From Acanthococcus lagerstroemiae (Eukaryota; Arthropoda; Insecta; Hemiptera; Eriococcidae): a DNA stretch of 64,000 bases. Location: positions 42,004,197 through 42,068,196 of the forward strand of contig CM063113.1 of the NCBI GenBank assembly GCA_031841125.1, in the 5' to 3' direction. Position numbers and translations under genes: made by a program. The notes under the pieces were generated by a model, which was not told where the DNA came from, ran no database searches, and saw only the letters and a program-made list of their open reading frames with translations. This document shows, piece by piece, positions 1 to 10,969 of the stretch. How positions within the stretch are numbered: the first letter of the stretch is position 1; each line of letters begins with the position of its first letter.

Positions 1-304
1 TTCACCATTCTGAAAGAAATGCGAGTTCTCAGAGGTGTTCGAGATATGAAGATTAGAAAAACAACTTATGCATGGCACTCCTTCATACAAGATACACATT
101 TTGAAACAATCTCAGGCTGATTCTGATTCTTGTGAACAGTAGTTGAACATTCAGCTATCTTCAAGTTGTTAAACACAAAAAAACGAGTTATTCTTGATAC
201 CATAACACAAATTATAACTTTCCAAGTCTGAAGAATTTTTTGCTCCTCTTAGGATCGATTCAAATGTTCTTCTCTCAGATCTGAATTCACCTACTTGCCT
301 CTCG

Positions 305-545
305 AAAAGTAACGCTTCTTAAAAATTGGCTTTAGTACGTATTTCCTCCGAATCCGATCTTTGGTAACTTTTTCGATTTTGTAGGTCAAGTCAGTTTTGC
401 CAATTTCAAATCATGTAATTGTTATGGTACAAAAAAAGAAAGTGAACTTAAAATATCAATATTGCGTATTTACAGTATTTTTTATATCGTGTACGTCCAG
501 TAGGGTGGCCTGTTTTTATTCTTGGTGAGAATTTTTTCGAATTTA
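305..545. repeat. Dispersed repeat, copy 1 of a diverged pair
   Basis: This stretch aligns by eye with 4205-4450. Both share, in order, an AATCCG-type start, a 'gtaggtcaagtca.ttttgccaattt' region, 'aaaatatcaa.att' and a 'ccagt.gggtggcc.gttttta' end. No coding capacity or terminal inverted repeats were recognised. The rest of 1-880 holds no gene I can support; reading frames there are short and unlike known proteins. The family is unknown to me. Confidence 0.5.
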
Positions 546-880
546 TTTGAGACCCCTCCTGTAAACGGTTTAGTGTCAGCTCGATGAGCTAAAAGGAACA
601 CGTCACTCGTCCCTCCTCTTCTTATGAAAAATACGTGGAGTTCTGAAATTTTGAAGCAAAAACTTTTTTCTGGGACCTTAATTGAATTGAAATAATGTTT
701 ACTATGAGCGTAATCGCTAATAGCCGACCAGGAGTGGGAGGGGGTCTATGGAGGCCTAATAAGTATCAAAATACTGCTGAAAATCTTTCGCTGGTTGAGT
801 CTTCCAGCTTCGTGCCCCAAGCCTGTTGGAGGTGATAACACTCGGCGAGAGAAATCAATGACGATATGTACAAATATGAT

Positions 881-1731
881 CTGTACTCAAAACTGAAGGG
901 GCTACAAGTCTTCAAAGTTCGAAAATCGAACCTCCTTTGCGAGTCTGCTTACTCGTTTTAATTCAGAATTTTTTTTCAAAGGTACCTAATCAGTGGGCAG
1001 TATGAAGAAGTACAATAAATTTACCGAACTGAATTGCCGACATTTGATACTGAACGGGCTTTACTAGTCTTGAAATTAGAATCATAAAATTTGAATAAAA
1101 TTGTTGTTCGTTCAATTTTTGAGATAGACAATGGGCGTTGATAGTAGTTTTCTTTTTCTCTTTTAAAGTAACTGCGACTCATAGACGTTTTTAACGAAGA
1201 ATGTGTAATAAATTGTATGACACTGCGTGCGTGTGAAAGTGACCCACGCAGCACTGCAACTCAGACATCGGAATTCACCCTCTTAAGCATGATATCAGGG
1301 ACCTGAAGGCATTCTGACGAAGAATGGCACTTGACAAATTTTCATTTAATTTTTGCAAAATTTTATTAAATTTTCCAAATTTGAATTTCTACGGCGATAA
1401 CTTCTTTGCGATCTTTTTGAAAGTAGCAGTATATAGTACTCTAAAAATGAAACAACAATATACTATCCGTTGCCTACCTTGGAAGTTGAAGGGGCTACGA
1501 AAAATTTTAAGTTAGGCATATCAAAAATTATCTGTATTCCAGAGTTCTAAAACTGGTGTATTCCCTGAAACAGCGAAGGTAAGCAATTCAATTGAGTAGA
1601 TATGTATCATCTTTGATTGTTCTAACCCACTGAATATCTCTGGAGAAAAAATGCCGGCAATCTGACTCTCAATGAAAATTAGCTATTTTTCAAACTTTGA
1701 AGACTTGTAGCCTCTTAAGCCTTGAGTATAG
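881..1731. repeat. Inverted repeat, ~45-bp arms about 760 bp apart
   Basis: The left arm (881-926) and the reverse complement of the right arm (1687-1731) share 'ggctacaagtcttcaaag' and its surroundings, about 80% over 45 bp. The interior contains no recognisable protein. It may be the ends of a non-autonomous DNA element, but I found no target-site duplication. From 1732 to 2180 I see nothing I can name. Confidence 0.4.
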
Positions 1732-2180
1732 GCCTTATATGTACATAATGTTTTTCGTTCTTCTCGTCGGTGGCATTCTCAGCTGGAACACCTTGAATAA
1801 GTGAAAAAAATGCCTGTCCGATATTTGCCCCGAGGGTATCCAAAATTTGTTGGCCGATTTAGTGAGGTAATTTCTGGGCACATAAATAATTTGATATTCA
1901 TTCAGCGGGTTCTGTATCAGATTATACAGGGTGTCTACGAGTCCCGTAAGTCCCCTCGTCTCACAAAGGTCCCCAGTACCTCTGAAGTCCCCGATGGAGG
2001 TCTCCCAAAAATTCAAAATTTGACCATTTTTGTAAGATACAATTTAAAGATGTTGAATTTCCAAAAAAATTTCATATTTTTAAATTTATTTGGGTCTTTA
2101 AATTTCTAATTAAATTGTAACAATACTAATGTTACCACTGTTGGCCATGGTATTAAATTTTAACTCTAATACTTACATAA

Positions 2181-2335
2181 TGTGAATAAATATATGCATA
2201 CGTTTAGTTGGTATATGGGTTTACATTGAAATAGTATCTCAGTCTTAAATCAGATTGACACAATAATTGTTTAAGCGCTATTTAGTTACGTTGTATGTTG
2301 TGGTTACTTTCTTCTTTTCTATCAAAATACATGTA
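2181..2335. repeat. Dispersed repeat, copy A (partner at 16750-16905)
   Basis: Shares an extended block with 16750-16905, including 'gattgacacaataatt' and 'gttgtatgttgtggtt', with scattered substitutions and a small AT insertion in the partner. No reading frame. The sequence between here and the SINE at 2675 holds nothing I recognise. Confidence 0.5.
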
Positions 2336-2674
2336 AGGGACCACATGGTCATTTTTTCCGTTGTAAGTCAGCGAAGGTCATTTTTGATCATTTTCTTCCT
2401 GAAATGATATGATCATTCAAGCCATTTTTATGGAAGTTTTCAAATTCTGGAGATTCTGCAGATTATGAAGAAAATTATTTTTTCCTTTATTTTGTGCTTT
2501 CGCTGTGCAGTGTAAATAAAATTCAATTCAATTTTCCGGCAAATGGCTGCGAAAACTTCTTATGCAACTCCAGTTAGTCAGTTGTGTCTGAGAAGGACAA
2601 TGATTGAATATTAAGATGGTCCTTATTTTCGATTTTTGATTTTGCAATAAGCTGTCACATCTTTTTCATTTTTA

Positions 2675-2876
2675 CTCTCAACCCGAACCCTGGAATCCGC
2701 CTTTTCGAGCATTGCTTCAGAGACGTCGGTGAGACTGCTAGGGCTGTCTTAGCCCCCTTCTCTTCTTGCCGAAAACCCGGCCTAGGTCGAAATGTAGCGA
2801 GTTGCTACGTGGGCCCGAGCCCGGGATCTCCGGATTCCGAGACCAGCGTGTTATACACTCGGCCAACCAGACCCCT
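2675..2876 (-). mobile_element. tRNA-derived SINE, near full length
   Basis: In minus orientation it begins with a tRNA-like head carrying an A box of the 'TGGCCGAGTG' type (Ser/Leu-like) and a B-box-like 'cccgggctcg' segment. A tRNA-unrelated body follows ('gctaagacagccctag') and it ends at 'gggttgagag' with an A-rich tail. Related copies lie at 13141-13344, 18275-18450, 43938-44140 and 63789-64000. The tRNA part is degenerate (a variant B box, an ambiguous anticodon arm), so this is not a functional tRNA gene. SINEs of this kind are transcribed by Pol III and mobilised by a LINE; here that is inference. Confidence 0.85.
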
Positions 2877-3059
2877 CAATAAGCCACCGCCTAAACTGGT
2901 TTCAAATATTGGGGGGGGGGATTTTGCAAACTTTGAGCAAAACTGGAAAAGGTTAAGCCATGTCGCGAGGAGAGAGAATTTCTTATAGGAATTAACATTG
3001 ATATTTGGGATTTGAGCTTCAGTCGCTGGGGCAGTCTTCCCATATGAACCTAAAAGTTA

Positions 3060-3540
3060 TTTTATTTTTTAAATAGGGTTTTCAAGTGCCGCTGAATTAT
3101 TTTACGGATTATTTCCTCTCTCTCCTCTCAATATTTTAGATTCCAAGGGGAGCTAGTTTCCAATTACTCTAATTTCCCTCAGTTCCGAATTCTTTACATC
3201 GATGGTACGGTTTCTTGGGTTCCTAAATCCATTTCAGGAGTTCTTCCCCCCCTTTAGGCTCCACAGAGGATTAATTTTCAAGTACTCCAATTTCCCTGAT
3301 TTCCAAGTTGACTTTCTAAGTTCCTGAATTTGTTTTTAGGTTTCTGCCCCCCCCCCCTCCTCTGACCCCTTCATGCTTCGGAGGAAGCTATTCTGCGATT
3401 ACTCAAATTTTCACATTGTTTGTTTTGAAAATTTGGTTTTGGTTGTTAAGTTAATTTCTGTGGCTCTTTTCTTTCTCCTTCCGATCCCTTAGGCTGTGTG
3501 AGAAGGGGCTAACATTGAATAATATCAATTCGAAGACATG
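3060..3540 (+). repeat. Degenerate tandem array, ~118-bp unit (family T120)
   Basis: Three to four diverged units. Anchors of the type 'gctagtttccaattactc' recur at about 3151, 3267, 3385 and 3500, each after a 'ctcc(acag)agg' or G-rich segment and before 'ttcc.aatt.tttac'. The last unit ends with 'gctaacattgaataatatcaa', the same anchor wording as the large array at 29440-31261. No coding sequence. From 3541 to 4204 no feature was recognised. Confidence 0.6.
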
Positions 3541-4204
3541 TTACGTCGAAAATATGATAATTAACGTCATTCCATCTACATTTCAGGAGCTCTCCTGCAA
3601 ACACAGGCTCATCATAATTCTGTATTGCACACAGCGTTCTCGCCGCTAGTGGTCTGATGTAATCCTATTTTGAATTAGTCGTATTTGCTACCTAGTACCT
3701 ACTAATTTTGTTTAATGTGAATATTTTCGTCTTTTGTTTCAGGTAAGTATAACCTTTCATCAATGCTTGGCACCTTGGAATTTACACATATATTTTGTGA
3801 GTACCATACTTACCAGTTCCTAATTCGTGTATCAATTTTAGAATACGGAAGTTTTATCCTAGACTTGAGAAACATGATTTTCAAATATTTTTATTGGTTT
3901 TTCATGTCTTTATCATAATAATTGTATTAGAAATTTTAAGAATTTTTACCTCGAGTAACTTTGAATTCAGTCAACGCCATTTCTTTTGATTTACCACTGT
4001 ACGCAGAACTAGAATCAATATTTACAGGTTTGAAGTTCATTGAAAGTTCAGAAGTGCATATCATATTGAATTCAGACAAGGTATTTTTATACATAGCCCT
4101 TCTCTCAGTTCCATTTGCAGACACTCTGTTACATGATACGAGATCTGAAATGTGGGGGAAAAAAAAAGTGAAGTAAAATGTTTACTACGTGCGGAAATTG
4201 CTTC

Positions 4205-4450
4205 GTATCACAACCTACGTCATCTGATTTGAAATTCAGTCCGATTCCGTTGGTGTTTGAGGAATCCGTGAATTTGGTAGTTTTTTAGATTTTGAAGGTC
4301 AAGTCAATTTTGCCAATTTCGAATAACGGTTGCTTGCTATAATGTTGTAACAAGCAAAGAAAATTAACATAAAATATCAAGATTATACATGTATAGTCTT
4401 GTTCACTTCTTATGTATCCAGTGGGTGGCCCGTTTTTACTTCGGAAGGAA
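4205..4450. repeat. Dispersed repeat, copy 2 of a diverged pair
   Basis: Partner of 305-545. Both copies end near 'ccagt.gggtggcccgttttta' and share 'ggtcaagtcaattttgccaattt'. A plus frame of about 96 codons crosses this copy but matches nothing and is probably chance. Confidence 0.5.
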
Positions 4451-4689
4451 TTTTTTCGAATTTTTTGAGACCAGGTGTCGTAAGGAGGATATGGGGAGGG
4501 GGTCGTTAACTTTTCCGACTTGCATGAGAAATTTTTGTATAACTGAGTCGGCATTTTCACGTCAGTGGTTCAAGTGTGAAAATGGCCAGGAACGATTTTT
4601 TGTCGAACGGACGCTTTTTGCATCGAACCTGCATTTTCCGGAAAGTTTTCATTCGGTTTCAGCTCTTCAGCTCGTTTAGTCGGGATTTC

Positions 4690-6870
4690 GAACATTTTAT
4701 TTGAACATTGAATAGGTTGCGACATGGTTTACCCCTTGTGGCACAGACACGTAAGCTACTGTCCTACTCCGCCCACCGCAGGGCATATGTTTCCGTGACC
4801 ATTTTTCAGGCTTTTCTGTTGGATGCTCTGCGAGTTCAGCATGGACCCATTAGGTTGAGGATCTCATTTATCCAGCGTGTTGTTGGGCGCCCTCTTTTTC
4901 TTTTTTACTCTCATGAAGTCCAAAGAGTTGTCACTAAATTCTATTTTTCTTGGTTACCTCTAGACATGTGCCCAGCGTTAAAAACTTCAGTTTTTTGATA
5001 TGATATCCTATGCTTTTAACGCCTGTTTGTTTTCAAACGTTTTTTATTTTAATTTTATCTTAGTCTAAAACCTAGGATATTCCTGAGCATTGAGTTTTGG
5101 GTATTGATAAGTCGCTGCGTCTGTCTTTTCGTATAAGAGACCACTTTGTGAGCCGTATGTTAATACCAGCATTAACAGCTGTTTAGAATTCTGGTTTTTA
5201 GCTCGATTTTCATTTTCCTTTTCAGGAAAGTTTGGTTTGCCCAGAAGGCTTTCTACGAGTTTGAGATCCTCTCTCCAATGATACCGTCCATGTTATTAGT
5301 AAATTTTGTAGATTGTCCTAGATATCTGTATTCGTTTACTCTACGTAGTTACTTTTTCCCCGTTAAGCCAAAACTCGTTTGCCCCCTCTGTTTTTTGCCA
5401 CAAGTACAATTTCGTCCGCGAATCTCAGATTTGACAAGTTGATTCAGGAACCCCATATTTAAATAATTCTACTTTTCATGCGCTTTCCAACGATACTAAT
5501 AACTCATTTTATCAAACAATGTCGCTTGGTCGCTTTGTGCTTAACAGCGTCCATATATAGTTCGACGTATACTTATCGGTGAGTACGCGATGAGAATAAC
5601 GCATGAAGAATTTATTGCGGATTTGAAAATGCATAAAGAATTATTCCGAATTTTGACAAGGTTGTAGCTCCTCAAATATGACTTCTAAGTAAATTCTTGT
5701 AATAGGCTTTTTTGTAGAAAATTTTACAAGGAACATTTTTCACCTTGGTATTTTTTTCCTAGAATGTCATGAATTTGAAAAAAAAAAATCGAGAAACCCG
5801 TTTAAAATTCAATTTTGGATAGCGCTCTTCGTTAATAATAGTGGAAGCTCTCAATGTGATAGCGGTCATAGGCGCCGACTTGGCATTTTTTGGGGGGCCT
5901 CGCCCTCCCCTTCCAATATTTTTAACTCAAAAATGGAAAAAGTACAAAAAATTTTACTATCAATTTTTAAATTTAACAAAAAAGAAAGTGAAATATGATA
6001 ACATGATAAGTAATAATGAGAAAGGTATAATTTTGGCACCAAAATAGACAGAAGACGACTATTTGAATTTTCAAAGAGAGGGATTGTTGACGCTCCTAAG
6101 AACCGTGATAACTTTGATTCTGCCCCCCCCCCAATATTTTCCGTAAGTCGGCGCTTATGAGAGCGGTGGCTTTTCATCACCTATTATAGACCCCTTCCTC
6201 AACATTTTTCAGCAGTCAAACCTTTGTGCGATTTTTTTTCAATCGAACCTGTTTCTTGATTGTAATTCTCCTGGGCTATTACGTTTAAACAAGTTGAGAT
6301 TTACGGATTTGGGGCGCAGATAAGCACTGGGGCGCATCGGGAAATTTCCCGGTTTCCCGCTTAACGAGTGCGTGTGTGGTGTTGGGTCATTTTTATTCGT
6401 CTTGCACGTCCATTGGCTATCGTCGATGTTTCTGTTGTCCTGAAAAAGGTTTCTATAGAAGGTCGTCGCTATTTCTGAAATTTCCTCTCTCCTATATTTA
6501 GCTATACCGTTCTCGTTTTTCAGTTTGATGAGGATGGGCCTTCCACTTTGTGACCGTTTTTTCGCTAATTCTGTTGAGCCGTTATTACTAATTATTTTTG
6601 TGACTATTGTTTCATCGTATTTTAATAATATCTTGGCGTATTTTCTTCTTGGCCAGTTTTCTTATATCACTGAGTTCAATTCTTTCTAAGGCGGTTTTTG
6701 TGCTTTTCTATTTAGTTCATTTCTTGTTTCGAGGAGCTTTTTTGGGCCTTCGGAGAGTTTGTCGTCAGTTTTTGATTTCGAACATAGTGGACAAAATTTA
6801 TAATTTCCTTTTTTTTTTTTTTTTTTTTTTTTGCTTGCACGGAAAAAAGGTTTGCATCGAGTCGACATTT
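4690..6870 (-). pseudogene. Non-LTR retrotransposon (RTE-like LINE) carcass
   Basis: Read on the minus strand, three coding relics appear in the order of a LINE ORF2. At 6870-6380 there is a linker between endonuclease and reverse transcriptase, with an 'EISEIATTFYRNLFQDN' stretch in an open frame. At about 5430-5080 there is the reverse transcriptase catalytic neighbourhood, 'NLRFADEIVLVAKN', in which the FADD box has become FADE, followed by 'EYRYLGQSTKF'. At about 4930-4700 there is the C-terminal region with 'KRKRGRPTTRWINEIL'. Stops and frameshifts break every segment and the central RT is largely deleted. A MITE sits inside. Similar 3' ends occur at 35650, 51750 and 56308. The RTE clade is inferred from motif wording only. 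Confidence 0.75.
5868..6158. mobile_element. hAT-type MITE inside the LINE
   Basis: Terminal inverted repeats are ATAGGCGCCGACTT at the left and, as reverse complement, ATAAGCGCCGACTT at the right (13 of 14). Flanks carry an imperfect duplication around 'agcggt' (tagcggtc / gagcggtg, 6 of 8), as expected for the 8-bp duplications of hAT elements. G- and C-runs lie next to both termini. The interior is AT-rich and non-coding, so it must have been moved by another element's transposase. It is younger than the LINE remnant around it. Confidence 0.75.
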
Positions 6871-7180
6871 TCGACCTACTCGTATTTCCACCCCCACACC
6901 GACAGGGCTTGGAGGGCCCCTGGGTACATTCGATCCCTTCTTAGCGGCAGAAATGCTCGGCCTTGCAGAATTTAGCCTTTGCCGTTCGAAGATCCACTTC
7001 GTCGCATGTCGAACCGGCTACCCTTTGAAACAGTTAGATAGGGGCACTACATTCTGTACCGGGCTGCTAGGTGTTAGTTATACACGAACTGAATGAAAGA
7101 GAGAGAAAAGGAAAAAATGAAATGCATATCTATTTCTCATTCATAAAGTAAAATGAAAAAGGGAAAAAAAAAGAGTAAAA

Positions 7181-7186
7181 TTTATT
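7181..7186 (-). terminator. Poly(A) signal of the Grp7-like gene
   Basis: AATAAA on the minus strand, 31 bases after the stop codon at 7218. It implies a very short 3' UTR, ending near 7160. The 6871-7180 interval otherwise holds no feature I can name. Confidence 0.65.
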
Positions 7187-7217
7187 TACAATGCGAAAAA
7201 AAGAGCTTATGACTCGA

Positions 7218-7874
7218 TCACGTGAGAAACTTATCGATCGTCCCCTTTATATACTGCTTCATCTCCTTCTCGAATTCGTTTTTCATATCGTTTTTATACT
7301 TGTTTAATAGCATTTTGATGACCTTCTTGGCGACGCTGTTACCTCCTAGTTTGCCGAATCCAGTTACGCTGATTTTGTACTTGCCGCACCTACTCAGTTC
7401 GGCGCGCGTCACGTCCAGCCTTTGAATGCGGCCGTTGCTTTTCAGTCTCATGGCCACCTTGACGCACATGGCGTTGTCCTGCGCCTCGATCGACAGCCGA
7501 CCGGTGGCGTTGATCGGGCCGCAGTGCAGCTCATAGCGTTCGAACTCGACAAAGGCCGGTTTCAGCGCGATGGTGAAGGCGAAGATGCGCGAGTCTGCCC
7601 GGGGAATGAGCAGCTGGCAGTTGTCTTTGCGGTGGATGGTCGAGAGGTTGCGGAAGGCGCCGTTTTGAGCGTGGAAGTCGCCCTTGACCGATACGCCGAG
7701 CCATTTGCGCGTGAACTGCTTACGGGTCTCGGTGATGGGCAGCGTGTCCAGGTTCTTGGTGCGTAGCTGCTCGCCGAAGTCGGCGATTATGAGATCGAGG
7801 AGAGCGTTGAGCTCGGTGACATTCTGCTGGGCGCTGGCGGCCGGCGCTTTCTTGCGGATGTAGCGGAAGAGATC
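7218..7874 (-). CDS. Terminal exon, Grp7-allergen/JHBP-like lipid-binding protein
   Basis: This is the strongest protein-coding segment of the window: 218 codons, GC-rich at third positions, then a stop. The exon opens at 7874 after a good acceptor (pyrimidine tract then TTGCAG), so the few codons upstream in the open frame are intron. The peptide starts DLFRYIRKKAPAAS. Residues about 20-45 give an amphipathic helix with 'LLDLIIADFGEQL' and 'LDTLPI', resembling the N-terminal helix and Pro-containing turn of Grp7 allergen / insect JHBP-like proteins (BPI/LBP fold). A beta-rich middle follows ('GVSVKGDFHAQNGAFRNLST') and then a long basic C-terminal helix. Members bind hydrophobic ligands and are usually secreted; no signal peptide is visible here. 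Family assignment rests on length, pattern and these motifs, not on a search. An orphan protein with the same fold is possible. Confidence 0.8.
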   Translation of the reverse strand, partial: DLFRYIRKKAPAASAQQNVTELNALLDLIIADFGEQLRTKNLDTLPITETRKQFTRKWLGVSVKGDFHAQNGAFRNLSTIHRKDNCQLLIPRADSRIFAFTIALKPAFVEFERYELHCGPINATGRLSIEAQDNAMCVKVAMRLKSNGRIQRLDVTRAELSRCGKYKISVTGFGKLGGNSVAKKVIKMLLNKYKNDMKNEFEKEMKQYIKGTIDKFLT

Positions 7875-8150
7875 CTGCAACAAGGGAGGAAGGTTAGAAA
7901 TCGATGATCGCTTAGGGCAGGTTAAGGAAAGGAATGTTGTGGATAGCGGCTGGAGTGCGCGCTGGTAGATGGCGCCGATACCGTACGTGGACGTTTACGC
8001 TGGATAGGTCTACAAGTTTGAAATGATTGAAGAAGAGACATAGCTTGGCTTCTGTTCAACATACGTCAACAAATTACATTTCCGAACTTTCGGAACTTCG
8101 GGAAAGAGAGGCAAGCTAACAGGAAGGGGGTCAGATTCGCGGGTTCTTAC

Positions 8151-8207
8151 ATCTTCCATGACCACCGGAGTAGGAACAGGGGGTGCAGGTTCGAACACCC
8201 ACGCACC
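8151..8207 (-). CDS. 57-nt micro-exon of the Grp7-like gene
   Basis: Nineteen codons (GAWVFEPAPPVPTPVVMED) bounded by an acceptor (CTTTTTAACAG) and a strong donor (GAT|GTAAGA). Both junctions are phase 0, so it joins the terminal exon (…VMED-DLFRY…) without a frame change. The intervening intron is 276 nt (7875-8150). The peptide is a Pro/Val-rich linker. The open frame runs past the donor to 8010, but that extension is read as intron. Being a multiple of three, the exon could be skipped without frameshift. Confidence 0.65.
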
Positions 8208-8984
8208 CTGTTAAAAAGAGCATTTCAGAATGTAGAATATATTTTAGCGCATTAATTACAGTAATAAGATAACAGGAGATGTGCTATGGCGATCACTCCC
8301 CCCCCCCCAAGACTGAGACCACCGTACGCTGGTGTCCAGGACCATCTTGTATCCCAGAAATGAACCAATGGTTTACGACAGTGTTCTTAAATGACTGATT
8401 AGCATAGATGCTTCAGATATTTTCTCATTGGTATCATAAGAGTACCTGAAATGCATTCGTCTTCCACGAAGTCGCGACCTCGTTGCATAATGGCTGTAGG
8501 GCAACCGAGAAATTCGCATAATTAGTGCGGCCTTCAAAATCATCATTTAATCTCTTATTCCCACAATACAGTTATTACCTACAAGCTACGAGTGATACTA
8601 TTCGTTTGTGTTTGTGGGTGTCGAACCTCGAATCTTGAACAGCATGAGAGGCTAAGACAAACATACGAAGACGTTTCTCGAATGAAACAGAAAATAAGCC
8701 TTGTCGAAGTTCGTTGTGTTGGTGCAGTGTTCCCCCGGCGGAAGAAAGGTACTCTTGACATCACTCTACTATTGGGGGGAAGGTAGCGGAGTAATGATGA
8801 ATCATAGGCACGTAAATTCACAGCTGCCTTAAGAAAGATTTAAAATTAAAACGTGTTTTTGCTGGCATAAACGTTATTCCATCAACTCAGACGATGGTCT
8901 TGTGAATCTTAAAGGGAAAGGTATTCGAATTAATCCCTATCCCCTTAAAATCTGTCGTCTGAGAATGTATGCATCTGCGCGGAA
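8208..8984. other. Start of the large intron, nothing recognised
   Basis: By the gene model this is the 3' end of intron 1 of the Grp7-like gene. It has a C-run near 8299 and no repeat, RNA or coding signal that I can support. Frames of 64-80 codons near 8580-8820 overlap on both strands and look like chance. Confidence 0.3.
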
Positions 8985-9330
8985 AATAATTTTCTGGTGG
9001 CGGACGGGGAGAATTCAGATTTTGGTAAGGTTGGAGCCTCCACATACCACTTCGCTACTCTGGTAAGATATTTTTTTTCGGAGCCGGGAATTCAAATATG
9101 TATAATTTATTTTGGAAATAAGGTGGGAGCCTCCCTATACTACTTCATCACTCAAGTGAGATAATTGTTTGAATTCAGTTTTTGATAATTTATTGTGGAT
9201 GTGAGGTGGGTGCCTTCCAATACCACTTTGCCACCTATGTAATATACTTTTCTCGGGCGGGGATGCAAAATTTTATAATTCAGTTTAGATTTGAGGTGAA
9301 TGTCTCCAGCCCTTCCCTTGGATACAATCT
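8985..9330 (+). repeat. Degenerate tandem repeat, ~90-bp unit, four copies
   Basis: The phrase 'aggtgggagcctcc.nataccacttc' recurs at about 9027, 9121, 9204 and 9294, with intervals of 94, 83 and 90 bases. Between anchors each unit carries a 'gg.cggggat' box and 'ttcagtttt.gataatt'. Non-coding, within the proposed intron. I do not recognise the family. Confidence 0.6.
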
Positions 9331-9475
9331 TTTATGTACGCTTATTAAAAACAAAAAAATTGAAAAAAAGCTGTTATGATTAAGATGAGCCGAACTGGTA
9401 TCGCGAGAATCCCTACTGAACGTATGACTATTTAAGCTAATAAGTAAGAGAAACAGCGGCAAAACTTGATTTTCA

Positions 9476-9718
9476 GTTGGGGGGAGGAGGTTGAGAAAGA
9501 GAATTTGCAGACAAATATTTTTTGAAAACTAAAAACTCGCCGACAAATTTTTTTTAATTTGAAAATTTGCCGATTTTTTAATTGGAAAAAAAAATAATAA
9601 TAAACAAACAAACCAACGTTTTTTAGAAAATGAAACATTCAAATGAATAGTTTCATAATTTGCTGACTGACAAATTATTGGGGGTGTTTTCCCCCTCCCC
9701 TCCACAGTTTCGTCCCTG
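9476..9718. repeat. Interspersed repeat, copy 1 (partner at 10428)
   Basis: Aligns with 10428-10676. Shared parts are a GGAGG start, 'gacaaatatttt.tgaaaact', 'ttgccgattttttaat', A-rich 'aacaaacaaac', 'caaattattgggg' and a 'gtttcgtcccc/t' end. It is bounded by G/C runs and looks like a MITE, but I see no clear target-site duplication. A further relative may start near 60690. Confidence 0.6.
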
Positions 9719-10427
9719 CAAATGTAGATTGGAACCTTATTCCCCAAGCACTCACATTTGCGCGCATGAGCATACCCTAGTCTGGGAGAGTAAGCTGGAA
9801 GGATGTTAGGAATACTCGATAGGAACATACAACTTCCATTACACATTAAGGTGGTCGTTATTTTCTCTTGGTGGTATTTTTTTCTGATTTTCCTCTGATT
9901 CGTCTCCTAAATTGGTTCCAATAACATCAAAAAAAAAAAAAAAAAAAAGTTTCAGGTCGATTGGATTTGGGGAATCCGTGCCACAAGCTCCATTTCATTC
10001 TTATGGGAAAAACACATGGAGTTTTGACTTTTGTTTCAGACTAAATTTCCCTCCTATATTCACCAGGACCGAGGCCCGTGAATTAAACAAATAAAACATT
10101 TGCTATCGGATTCAGCTTGTGACTTTGAAAAATAAGTCTTTTGCTTTCAACTTTTGGATTTTAATAAAATGTTCAACTTTCTCAAATTTCAGTCTCCAAG
10201 TCAAACAGTGAATCTTGTAAAAACAGAATAGTCATTGAAATTCGAAATTCACCGTTTGCTACCGACTTTTAGATTTTCGAAATGTCTTCCACATTTCAGC
10301 TTTATTTCAACCTTTCAGGTAACGTTCGATACTCATGGAAATCTTCGGCTTTTGACTGACCACTTGACCAGTCTCTGACAGGAGTCCAGGGTACTCCATT
10401 TTCAGAAATGAAATTTGACTTTCAATT

Positions 10428-10676
10428 TGAGGAGGTGGAGAGGAAAAATTTGCCGACAAATATTTTGTGAAAACTAAAAATTCGCTGACAAAATTCTTAA
10501 AAAATTAGAAATTTGCCAATTTTTTAATCGAAATACTTTTTAATTGAAAAAAAAACAAAACAATAACAACAAACAAACATTCATAAGAAATGAAAAATTG
10601 AAATACACAGTTTTAAAATTTGTCGACTGCCAAATTATTGGGGAGGGGGGGGGGGGGTCCCCCGTAGTTTCGTCCC
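10428..10676. repeat. Interspersed repeat, copy 2 (partner at 9476)
   Basis: Second copy of the element at 9476-9718, in the same orientation about 950 bp away and diverged by substitutions and A-run length changes. A run of about 13 Gs followed by Cs lies near its right end. Confidence 0.6.
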
Positions 10677-10765
10677 CGAGAGAAAATTTTCCTAGTTTCA
10701 ATTTTACCAGTTGACTTCTGGATTTCTAAAATTATAAAAATGTGAACTTTTGGACATCGCTAGAG

Positions 10766-10969
10766 CAGTATTGCCAGAAGGTAAAATTGAATTCTGCTCT
10801 CGGATGTCCCTAATTCTGCTAAATCTTTCTAGATTTCAAAAAAGTTGTGCTGAAGTCCGTTCAAGATGAGTTTTCGAACGAGAATTGAGGTGCTAAAATG
10901 AAATTTTCGCTGCTAAAACTGAAAAATTCTGCTAGATCCGGCAGCGAAAATGCCGTTCTGGCAACACTG
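10766..10969. mobile_element. hAT-type MITE, 204 bp
   Basis: Left end CAGTATTGCCAGAAGG, right end (reverse complement) CAGTGTTGCCAGAACGG. Flanks are 'cgctagag' and 'cgcttgag', an 8-bp duplication with one change. The interior repeats 'ttctgct' phrases and has no reading frame. Non-autonomous; moved in trans by a hAT transposase. From 10970 to 12350 I see no gene or repeat I can name apart from a G-run near 11625. Confidence 0.8.

Noticed and set aside
6607..6975. 122-codon hydrophobic plus frame
   Set aside because: Antisense to LINE coding sequence and extended by a poly-T run.
7422..7766. 114-codon plus-strand frame
   Set aside because: Lies antisense to the well-supported terminal exon of the Grp7-like gene; its codons mirror that exon and it has no domain.
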